Positions 47,506 through 56,187 of a stretch of DNA of 64,000 nt are shown one piece after another. This DNA is from Simmondsia chinensis. Lineage: Eukaryota; Streptophyta; Magnoliopsida; Caryophyllales; Simmondsiaceae. The notes beneath the pieces were generated by a model. That model worked only from the letters and a program-made list of their open reading frames with translations. It had not been told where the DNA came from and did no database searches. The DNA lies in NCBI GenBank assembly GCA_018398585.1, contig JAGTTD010000024.1:7034071-7098070 (forward strand), in the 5' to 3' direction. Position numbers and translations under genes: made by a program. The first letter of the stretch is position 1. Every line of letters begins with the position of its first letter.

Positions 47506-47759
47506 ATGTTAGTTTCACCTGTAATTTTCTTGCAATCATGTTTTCTCGGGTTGGGATGTATTGTTTTTGTATCTTCTTGATCTTCGTTTTCTATACCGGT
47601 TGACTCAAGTCTCGTTTGTACGAGTTGGCTGTTTATATTGCGACTTTGTTGCTAATTATTGAAAAAAAATTAAGAGCCATTAAAAAAAAAAAGATAAAGA
47701 CTGAATTAGAACAAATTTGAACATTACGGACGAATCAAGTAAATAACTCCACACACGCT

Positions 47760-47924
47760 CTTAACATACCCGAAAATAAAATGACCATATCTCAAAATAA
47801 CTTGACCCTGCCCCAACCCGACCCAAACCGAATAAAAATAAAAACTAAAAGTGACTCGAGCCTAATCCGATCCGATACAAGGTTATTCTATACCTGAAAT
47901 GACCTGAATTTGGACGACTACACC
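47760..47924. repeat. Degenerate ACCCGACC/GACTCGA minisatellite
   Basis: Phrases such as CCCCAACCCGACCCAAACCG and AAGTGACTCGAGCC resemble the block at 3950-4640. The same style of sequence resumes at 49243, right of the next element. Confidence 0.55.
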
Positions 47925-49238
47925 ATGGTTGTTAAAATCGCGATTTAGATCGTACAATCGCATGATTCTACGATTCTACATTAAGCAATCGATTCAAATC
48001 ATTTAAAAAATATGCTCAAGTTGAATCGGCTTAGAATCAGTAAAATCGGATTAAAATCCAAAAAATAGCGATTCACAATTTTACCGATTCAACTTGCACG
48101 GATCCACACCCAAATTTAAAACAAATCTAACATGAACAAAGAGTAAATCATTCTAGGATCCTTGGCCAAGTGGTCCTTGGCTTAGATGTCATATGCTTGG
48201 TGCGGGTTTGATTCCCACATTTTTTTTTTTTTTTTTTGAACATTGGTTTGATTCCCACTTGATGCAACTTTTTTTTTTGGATCAATGCTTGAAGCAACTT
48301 TGATTTAGGGACATTTGTCTAACTAATTTTTGCATGTATAATATTACACATTACAGGCGGAAATTAAAAATAAATAATTTTGTTATATGTCGATGGTTTT
48401 ACTAATTTTTGTTTGGGTATACTTATACATATAATTTACCTGTATACACTATTCAAAATTTTTAGTTTGTATGCAAATTATTTCAAGTTCTTTTTAAACT
48501 TTTTCAACTCTATACTTAGATAATATAAGTTGTATATTTATACTTCTATATTTATACATCAATTTTTGTTCAAGTTTATTTGTAATATTTACTTGTAGAA
48601 AAAATGTGTAATATCTAATACGTGATGGTTAAAATTTTTTAAATAATTCTAAATTTGTTTATTAAACTCTCGTGAGTCACAAATTTAGAATTTTAATTTC
48701 AAATTATCTTTCTTTCATTACGAGTATATAAAAAGTATGTCATTCAGTGAAAAATTTTATAAAAATATTCCAAATGACGATAAGATCCCAATTTCGGTGT
48801 CAATTGAATTTGAAAAATTATTACTTTTCGGCATATATGTGTTTTTGGATGGAAGATTTAGTTAGAGATGATACTGCAATTGGAGATGATTCTCTTAATG
48901 ATATGAACATTAGTACCGCAAAAGATATTGACGACAGTAACTTCGATTATAGATATGACTATTTATGATGCAATGAGTTGAGACTTTGAGCGTATGTTTT
49001 ATGTTAGAATGATGTTACACTTTTTTCTGTATTTGAGTTTCTAATGTATTGTAAAACTAATGTGTTTTAGACTTTTGATATTCTTTATCATATATTTAAG
49101 AATTGTTATGCTAATTTTATCAGCATAAATAATTTATATACACATAAAATAGAATATTACGATTTTTGATTCGATTCTATGTTTCCGATTCTAATAACTC
49201 CTAATTGATTCTATGTAGAATTTTAATTTTAACAACCT
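47925..49238. mobile_element. AATCG-rich non-autonomous element, second copy
   Basis: The left end GGTTGTTAAAATCGCGATTT and the reverse complement of the right end GGTTGTTAAAATTAAAATTC are inverted. Interior AGAATCG/CGATTC phrases relate it to 43040-43988. Small frames in the AT-rich interior are not credible. The TSD is not clear, but the flanks on both sides are the same minisatellite type. Confidence 0.6.
48157..48237 (+). other. tRNA-like sequence followed by a T run
   Basis: TTGGCCAAGTGG (48162-48173) resembles a Pol III A box and GGGTTTGATTCCC (48204-48216) a B box (consensus GGTTCGANTCC). They are followed at once by about 18 T. The spacing fits a degenerate tRNA or tRNA-SINE head. 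A complete cloverleaf is not evident. Confidence 0.45.
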
Positions 49239-49339
49239 TAAAATATATCTGAACTTAACCCAAATGACTCGATTACTACCTTTATATGCCACAATATGTA
49301 CTTGAACATCTCACAGCCCCACCAGTACCTCATTACCTC

Positions 49340-50816
49340 ATGGTGCGCCGATTCCTGAGAACCCTTGCTTCCCTTGCCAGAACACCCTCCACTCGCCTTT
49401 TCTCTCTTTCCTCTCCGACCAAACCTCAACCACCGCCGGCGCCTCCGTCTTCGGCGCTTGTCAACGAAATCTCCCGTATCCTCAGCGGCTACCGCGCGCC
49501 GCACCATGACATTGACATTCCACTCGCCCCCTTTTCTTCTACCATCTCCGTGGAGTTGGTTGAACAAGTCTTAAAAAGAACTAGAAATTTAGGGTTTTCC
49601 GCACACATATTTTCCCTATGGGCTAAACAATTTTCGGGTTTTAAGCCATGTTTGAAGACCTATAAGATTGTAATTGACATTTTGGGAAGTACCCAGCAAT
49701 TCCCATTGATTTGGGATCTAGTTTCAGAGATGAAATACAATGAAAAGTTTGAATTGAGCCCGGAAATATTTTGGGTTATTTTTGGTTCATATTGTAGAGC
49801 TAAGTTGCCTAATGATGCAATTAGAGCATTCAATAGGATGGGTGATTTTGGGCTCAGACCGAGTTTGAATGACCTTGGTCATCTGCTGTATTGTCTTTGT
49901 AAGAGGAAATTTGTTAGGGAAGCACAAGGGTTTTTTGATAAAGTGAAGTTGGAGTTTGATCCAAGTGTGAAAGTTTACAGTATTTTGGTGAAGGGATGGG
50001 GAGATATAGGCGATTTGGGCAATGCGCGAAAGGTGTTCGATGAAATGCTTCAAGGAGGGTGTGTAGTTGATGTTCTAGCTTATAATAGTTTACTAGAGGC
50101 TTTGTGCAATGGGGGGTTTCTCGATGAAGCATACCAAATATTTCGGGAGATGGGGTTGAAGGGATTTGAACCGGGTGCTTCGAACTTACGCGATATTCAT
50201 TCGTGCTTATTGCAAAGGAAATGACATTTATTCGGCTTTCAAGGTGCTTGATAGAATGAGAAGGTACAATCTATTGCCTAATGTATATACTTACAGTGTC
50301 ATTATCAAGAAGTTGTGTGCAAATGAGAAGATAGATGAAGCATACCATTTGTTAGATGAGATGATAAGTAAAAGTGTTAGGCCAGATACATGGAGTTTTA
50401 ATACAATACTCACATTCCATTGTGATCATTGTGAAGTTAACAGAGCGCTTCGTTTGATTTCTCAAATGGTGATCGAAAATTGCTTGCCTGATCGACATAC
50501 ATACAACATGGTCCTCAAGATGTTGATCAAGGTAGGGAGGTTCGATAAGGTCGAGCAAGTATGGGATGCAATGATAGAGAGGGGTTTTTATCCTCCAGTT
50601 TCTACGTATGCCGTTATGATCCATGGTTTTCTCAAGAAAAAAGGTAAATTAGAGGAGGCGTGTAAATATTTCGAGATTATGATTGATGAAGGAATTCCGC
50701 CTCAGCCATCGACTTGCGAGATGTTAAGAAAACGGCTTGTGGGGTTAGGCTTTCTAGAACGGATAGACATACTTGTTGATAAGATGGAGCAGAGCAGTTC
50801 TTGTGCTATCCAATAA
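49340..50816 (+). CDS. P-class PPR protein (At1g52640-like), one frameshift
   Basis: Pentatricopeptide repeat proteins bind organellar RNA and guide its processing, splicing or stability. This single-exon gene encodes about 491 aa with roughly 11 tandem 35-aa P-type repeats (e.g. KVYSILVKGWGDIGDLGNAR, YTYSVIIKKLCANEKIDEAY, HTYNMVLKMLIKVGRFDKVE) and no E or DYW domain. I chose the start at 49340 because MVRRFLRTLASLARTPSTRL is an Arg/Ser-rich mitochondrial-type presequence; an ATG in the same frame 18 codons upstream adds an atypical leader. The reading frame changes near 50180-50190: 49340-50224 is open in one frame and about 50166-50816 in another. Removing one A from TTCGAACTTACG restores the repeat. 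There is no other lesion, so this is either a sequencing error or a very young null allele. The best match from memory is Arabidopsis At1g52640, of similar length. Confidence 0.9.
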
Positions 50817-51046
50817 CTGTCCAAAGTAATGACAGGTAAAGGGATGGGGTCGAGGGCAAGGGCGAGAAGAGAAGAAAGCTCAGATCTTAGTGAAGATAAT
50901 GAATTGCCTTGCAGATAAGATGTTTTCTTGGAGGAGTAGATTAAATATCTGTTTGGTTGGAAGTCAGTCCTATTTTGCACCGTTGTATCACTTGGTACAT
51001 GAATACATATTGAAAATATTTTGAAGGAAAAGAGTGAGCCCACTCT

Positions 51047-51956
51047 GAGTTGGTTTTCAAAATAATGCTAAAAAATTAAAAAGTTCAAAAAATAATGCTG
51101 AAAAAAAAATATTTTCAAATCTACTGTTGAACCGCGTTTACAAAACACGTTTAAATTTCAATAAAACCGGATCAAAATAATGCGGTTTATTTAAGTATAA
51201 ACCGCGTTTAGTAAACGCGGTTCACTTCAACATAAACCGCGTCTATTAAACGCGGTTTATACATGAACCGCGTCTACTAAACGCGGTTTACCCGTGAAGC
51301 GAGTTTATAAAACGCGGTTTACCCATGAACCGAGTTTATAAAACGCGGTTTAACGCCAGGAATCCAAAATCCCCTTTATTTTCACTTATACTTACCATTA
51401 TGCCGCAATTCTTCACTTTTTTGTTAGCTTATAGTTTTTATTATGTCACAATTTGTGATGATTATCATATTGATCCCATAATGGTAAGCTCCAACATCAT
51501 AAGTGGAGGTCAAATAACTCCAATAATAGTACTTGAAAGATTTCTAGTGTATAAGCAAAAGAAAGGAGGAGGCGAATGACGTGACTGGTGGTGGGTTAAC
51601 GAGAAAGAGGCAGAGAGACGGTAAGAGCAGCGGAGAGAGCACGCGTGAATGAATGGGCCGGGATTTTTTAGATAAACCTAGTAAACCGGGTCCAAAAGAC
51701 GCGGTTATAACAATTATAAACCGCATCTACATAACACGGTTTTGTGTTTAATAAAACGCGTCTTCGTGAAGCGGTTTAGTAAATATAACCGCGTTATTGA
51801 AACGCGGTTTATACCATTGTTATACGCGGTTTATGGACGCGGTTTATTAAAGCCGCGTTTTGTAAACGCGGTTCAACAGTGGATTTGGAAATATTTTTTT
51901 TTCAGCATTATTTTTTTAATTTTTTTATTTTTTAGTATTATTTTGGGAACCGACTC
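51047..51956. mobile_element. Mutator-like non-autonomous element with palindromic ACCGCG arrays
   Basis: The ends GAGTTGGTTTTCAAAATAAT and GAGTCGGTTCCCAAAATAAT (reverse complement of the right end) begin inverted repeats of about 105 bp. The flanks GCCCACTCT (51038-51046) and GCCTTCTCT (51957-51965) form a 9-bp duplication with two mismatches, as expected for Mutator elements. Inside each end is an array of palindromic units of the form AACCGCGTTTANTAAACGCGGTTT: about 6 units at 51128-51351 and about 6 at 51690-51875. The ~340-bp centre is unique and non-coding. It lies 231 bp downstream of the PPR stop codon. Confidence 0.82.
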
Positions 51957-51965
51957 GCCTTCTCT

Positions 51966-52016
51966 CTCTATATACATATAATAGTTTGGTAAGAAGGGAG
52001 TGGGACATTTTTCTAC

Positions 52017-52047
<31 letters not shown>

Positions 52048-52517
52048 ATCCCATGGCGTGTTTTGGTCTTCGACAAACATTACCACTGGACCAAGTTTGG
52101 CTTGGTATTTTCTGTACATGGAGAAGTTGCTTTTCTCTCCACCAGAAGAAGTCATTTTTCCTTGCAGTAGTTCTCTTGACCCCCCTTAAGAATCAGACTC
52201 TTTCCATCCAAATAATGTCAAATTTATACCCAAGTTCTTGCAAAGTAATGCAATGGAATTATTTATGACAATAGGCAAAAAAATTTTGAGGAAAAAATAT
52301 TTTTAATGTTGTTCTCCCTAGTCAAGATTGCAGGTTCTCTGCTGCATTTGGCTTGAAAGGAAGGCCCAGTTAATGGCCTTAGTTGGTTTGCAAAAGAATT
52401 GGAGAGCTTTATATTATTAGTTTATGGTTTTTATTATTGCATTTTTTAACTTTGAGGACTTCTTATATTTAACCCTTTTATATATTCTTTCTTTTACTAT
52501 CATCTATTTTTTCAATA
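51966..52517. other. Non-coding sequence
   Basis: An A run lies at 52017-52041. No gene or paired repeat was recognised. Confidence 0.4.
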
Positions 52518-52526
52518 AAAAAATAT

Positions 52527-52987
52527 GGGTAAATTATAGAAAATCTTCCTGATTTTTGCTTCAATAATAAAAAAACCCCCTCACAAATAAAATCAATCAC
52601 TAAACCCCCTAACTTTTGAAAAATTTTCACTTTGCCCCTAAACAAATTTTTTTGACCATTTTGCCCTTCACCAAAAAAAGTTATATTTTATCTCATAATA
52701 TTTTTTTCTAAAAATTTTAAAAATACTTTTTATCTTCTGAACTTATATAATATTACTATAATTAATTAAATTAATGCTAAAAACATAAAATATTTAATTT
52801 TTGGCTGATAATATAAAACCCTTTTCTAAAAACAAAATTAAATATTAGGGGTAAAATGGTCAAAAATAAGTTGTATGGGGGTTAAATGATAAATTTTTAA
52901 AAGTAAGGGGGTTTTGTGAGTGCTTTTATTTGTGAGGGGAGTTTTCTGTTTTTGAAGCAAAAGACGGGGGTTTTCTGTAATTTATCC
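52527..52987. mobile_element. MITE with 9-bp TSD (Mutator-like)
   Basis: The ends GGGTAAATTATAGAAAATCT and GGATAAATTACAGAAAACCC (reverse complement of the right end) begin long inverted repeats of about 120 bp rich in ACCCCC(T)/AGGGGG. The flanks AAAAAATAT (52518-52526) and AAAAAGTAT (52988-52996) match at eight of nine. No coding sequence. Confidence 0.78.
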
Positions 52988-52996
52988 AAAAAGTAT

Positions 52997-53312
52997 TAGT
53001 TGAAATATTTTGAGAAGAGACATTTTCAGGAAGGAAAATGTCTACTATCCAATTGGAAAGTCAACTAAGGACAGTGTGAAGCCGAACTCAGATAGAAACT
53101 AAGTTTGGGCGGAAAAGGGGCAAAAGAAGATGATATGCTCGATCTATTTGGGCATCTTGGGAACTTGATAACCTTCCTTCTATATAAGTTTTCATTTGAG
53201 GCTAGCACCTAACATGCTCTCCAAATGAAAAATTTAATTGTTGGAGGAGTCTCCAACTGGCCATTCTTCTTAAGGTCAAGCTTGGGCATACGTTCAAAGT
53301 GGACGAGGAAGA
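52997..53312. other. Non-coding sequence between MITE and LTR element
   Basis: No feature was recognised. It ends in GGAAC, the left copy of the outer LTR element's target-site duplication (53313-53317). Confidence 0.5.
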
Positions 53313-53317
53313 GGAAC

Positions 53318-53922
53318 TGATGCAGCGTGAGTAATGGGATATAGGAGTACGGGAAGGTTCAATGGTCTTCCCTTTGAACTTTATTAACTTGGTAATAAAA
53401 TTACATAGAGGGGATAGATAACTCGTTTCTTACAACCCGAGAAATCGAGGATCAAGCATAACAATTAGAAATTTCTCAAAATATAAGTCTCCTTCTAACC
53501 TTAACGTAGCCTCCTTTATATAGGGTGGTGATACAAAATTCAAATTTCAAATTCAAAGTCAAATAAATCCAAAATAAAGCTAAAAACAGAAAGAATCAAA
53601 AACCACTCCTAAAATCTTGGCCAAAGCTCCCAAAATCATGCCTTCAATCTGCTTTGACCGTGTCTTCCTCTCCAGCCGCGAACCACCCTTGTTGCCAACT
53701 ACTTTTATGTCGTGTACTACTACTGCCAGAGCCTTGCTGCGTCTTAAAGCCCCGTGTCCTCATTTCCGCCAATCGTGCATCCACTAACCAAGTACACCAC
53801 CCGGATGTGAGGCCACCTTATCCCGTATACCCTTGGCGTTTTCACCCCGCCTGTTCCCGGCTCGCCTGCCTTGACCTGTTTGACCCGCTTGACCCGCCAA
53901 ATGGTATTTGGTGGCTGCATCA
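53318..53922 (-). repeat. Outer element 3' LTR (left)
   Basis: 605 bp, about 11% different from the right copy. A TATA-like CTATATAAAGGAGG occurs on the minus strand near 53512-53525. The internal purine tract GGCTGGAGAGAA adjoins it on the minus strand. Confidence 0.9.
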
Positions 53923-54254
53923 TTCTCTCCAGCCTAGAGAGAATTCGCCCTTGAGTTCTCAGTGGGGTCTTCTAGATCAATTTGGTCATGCAGAGCTTCT
54001 TCACAACATCCGCCAACCTCTTTGAACTCTTAGCCGCCATGTGCTTCTCGGTGTTTGTTTTCATCTTCCATGACAATGGTTTCGTGAACTCCTGAGGCGT
54101 CTCTCGGATTCTCCCCATCAACTCTTCCTTCAGCAACATGTTCTTCTTTTAGGAAGTCTCCCTTACCACCAATTTAGCTTTCGGTGCTTCGTTGCCCTCT
54201 CCTTGGCGTGCGTCTTCTACCGCCATGGTTGTACCCCTACTCTTGTCAATGCCT

Positions 54255-55431
54255 TTAGCCAACAATGCTTTGGCTGGAGGCTTCTCGTCCTGACTCTTCT
54301 ATGGTTGGGGCGTTGCATCCTTCTTTGGGTAGCAAGACGATCCTTGTGTTTCCAAACATGAAGCTGTAAGTGTTTTGTCTTCCGTCACGACTGGCACCTC
54401 TATCAAATTGCCACGGTCGTCCTAATAGCAGATGACAAGTGTCCATGTTCACCACATCACACCACACATTGTCTTTGTACTTTGCCCCAGTTGAAAAGTG
54501 AACCATGCATCGTTTTGAGACGGTTACCTAGTTTCTCTTCTTGAGCCAAGCCAGCTTATATGGGTTCGGATGGTCTTCCATCTTCAGCCCAAGTTTCTGC
54601 ATAGCCTCCTCGGAGATAACGTTCTCGCAGCTCCTTGAATCGATCACTAGGTGGCACACCCTCTTGCCAACACTGCACGTTGTTTTGAAGATGCTGCTTC
54701 TGAGCCAATCATCCCCTTGTTCTTCTCTTGGTGTGGGGCAAGTTCGCCTTACTACAAGCAATTTGCCTTCGTCTCCAGTACGGGCTTCCTCGTCCACTGG
54801 TGTCAACTTTTCACCAACCTCTTCCTCGATGGTCCCGCCATCTTCTTCATGGGCTCCCTCAATGTAAAGGCTCTTACCTGGTCTGTCACCTTTACTGCAT
54901 TTAGCAGCTCGATGTCCCATCTCCCCACATTTGAAGCAACGGGTGCGGGAACTACTCACCAAATCCTTCCTAGTATTGATGGTAGCGGGTTTTCTTTGTG
55001 CAACTGTGTTGGTTGATGGCCGAACCTGGTCACGCCTACTTTTTGGGATGTTCCTGGTGCCACCAACATGATGTCGCTTCTGTTGTTTTTCCACGGCCAT
55101 TGCTCTTTGACTTGCTTCTGAGATGGTAAAGATGTCAAACATGTTTAAGACGTCTTGAATTGGCTCCCTTAACCCCCCGGTATACTTATCCGCCAATTGC
55201 TTTTGGGATTCCGCCAACTCGTTCCTGGCGATCAGGGCGTAGAAATTAGCTATATACTCCTCCACGGTCCATGATCCTTGGCCCAAGCTCTGAAGTCGTT
55301 GATACATAATCTTAATGTGATTATGAGGCAAGAAGGCACCTCTCAGATGCTTCTTTAACTTCTCCCAAGTCTCAATTCTTGACTTTCCTTGCCGAAACCG
55401 CGAGTGCTTCAACTGTTGTTGCCAAGCGGTA
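54255..55431 (-). pseudogene. Outer element gag C-terminal part, zinc knuckle and protease remnant
   Basis: The frame continues from the insertion site with WQQQLKHSRFRQGKSRIETW (Ty3/gypsy gag core). It passes through a CCHC knuckle CFKCGEMGHRAAKC at about 54894-54935 and an acidic linker to the protease region VIDSRSCENVISEEAMQKLG. The catalytic D-S-G has become D-S-R. A TAG stop at 54528-54530 interrupts the frame. The same frame resumes and reads DNVWCDVVNMDTCHLLLGRP and NTYSFMFGNTRIVLLPKEG (to 54255). Gag structural protein and a retroviral-type aspartic protease are the family functions; both are inactive here. Confidence 0.85.
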
Positions 55432-56156
55432 TGTCACGGGACGGTTTTGGACACCCTTGTCAAGCCCGTGCGCCACTGAACTTCACTCCGAAAGTACCTC
55501 GCTAAGTCAGGCTCCTCGTTAACCCGAAGGTTGTGTTTATGCGGAATAAAGGCAAAAGAGTGTTTTGGAACAAAGGAAATAGAGTCACAATAATAATGAA
55601 AGTACACGTTCAAGAGACAAAGAGATTGGATTAATTTGGGTGAGTTTGGACGCCCTTGGCAATTGCCATTACCTTATTATATATACTCAAAGATACTTAC
55701 AAGGTGCATGAACCGTGTGTATTTCCCAAGGGGCACGGTTCATTCTCTAAGGGGCACGAATAATAAATAGGTACATGAATCTAGGTTAAATACATGGAAT
55801 ATTAAATGAACAAAATTGGGTGCACTCCCCTTGGGCTATGTGTGTCAAGAGGACTGTGTAAATGGTCCAAGAGACACGCCTCAGCAGCAAGGGACGCGAC
55901 CTGGGGAAGGGCATGGCGCCAGTGTTTGGGCCTGCGCCTGGGCGCGCTGGGGCGCGACCCTGGGCACTGCCTGGACCGTGTCTGGGGCGTGTCAAGGCCC
56001 TTTGGACGCGACCCTTCTCGTCAAGCGACATGTCCTTCCGTTTACATTCATGCATCAAGTAAAAATAAGGAAAAATAAGGAAGGCCTAGTACTTCCTATG
56101 TCCTTCTAGTACATTATCGAAAATAAAAAGTACTATAATATTGGCGGTCCGTGAAA
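55432..56156 (-). repeat. Inner element 3' LTR (left)
   Basis: 725 bp with a GC-rich block (55900-56030: GCGCCTGGGCGCGCTGGGG). Its inner end has changed from GTGACA to GTGAAA. A TATA-like GTATATATAATAAGG lies on the minus strand near 55674-55688. Small frames in both LTRs are mirror artefacts. Confidence 0.93.
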
Positions 56157-56172
56157 CTCTCCCCCACCTGAG
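56157..56172 (-). other. Polypurine tract of the inner element
   Basis: The minus strand reads CTCAGGTGGGGGAGAG directly before the 3' LTR, the usual second-strand priming site. Confidence 0.85.
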
Positions 56173-56187
56173 TCTTTGACGTCCTCG

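Larger units (their letters stand above)
42681..47690 (+). pseudogene. L1-type LINE, ORF1 only, with three later insertions
   Basis: It begins GGGGTAGTTTTGGCC after AAAAGAT, and its 3' poly(A) stretch is followed by AAAAGAT again (about 47688-47694), a probable TSD. A long CT-rich 5' leader (ACCACCACC, CTCTCTCC) runs to about 44600. ORF1 remnants follow: an RRM-like FRDFGSVYDIFVTDKRRVRT region near 44655, and WIEIHGLPVQCWLKEYFTDP-type and FVMICIDIARVLIDKC phrases near 45270-45420, typical of plant LINE ORF1 proteins. Many stops are present. ORF2 is entirely missing, so the 3' UTR follows ORF1 directly. Inserts at 43040-43988, 45988-46650 and 47257-47505 account for about 1.9 kb. Confidence 0.72.
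42411..47745. mobile_element. MITE split by an L1 LINE
   Basis: The left end GAGTTATTTATACAATGGTCC and the reverse complement of the right end GAGTTATTTACTTGATTCGTCC pair, and matching TTTGTTCAAATT phrases follow. The two halves (42411-42680 and 47691-47745) are separated by the LINE. The MITE superfamily is not determined. Confidence 0.55.

Noticed and set aside
49238..50132. Minus-strand frames of 70-110 aa over the PPR gene
   Set aside because: They are shadows of the PPR coding strand.
51128..51875. Centromeric or telomeric-type satellite
   Set aside because: The palindromic units are confined within one 910-bp element with inverted ends and a TSD, so they are part of a transposon.
55786..56109. 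Overlapping open frames on both strands, repeated almost identically at 61369-61661
   Set aside because: They fall wholly in the two LTRs of the inner Ty3/gypsy element, in a GC-rich block. The duplication is the LTR pair, not a gene pair.
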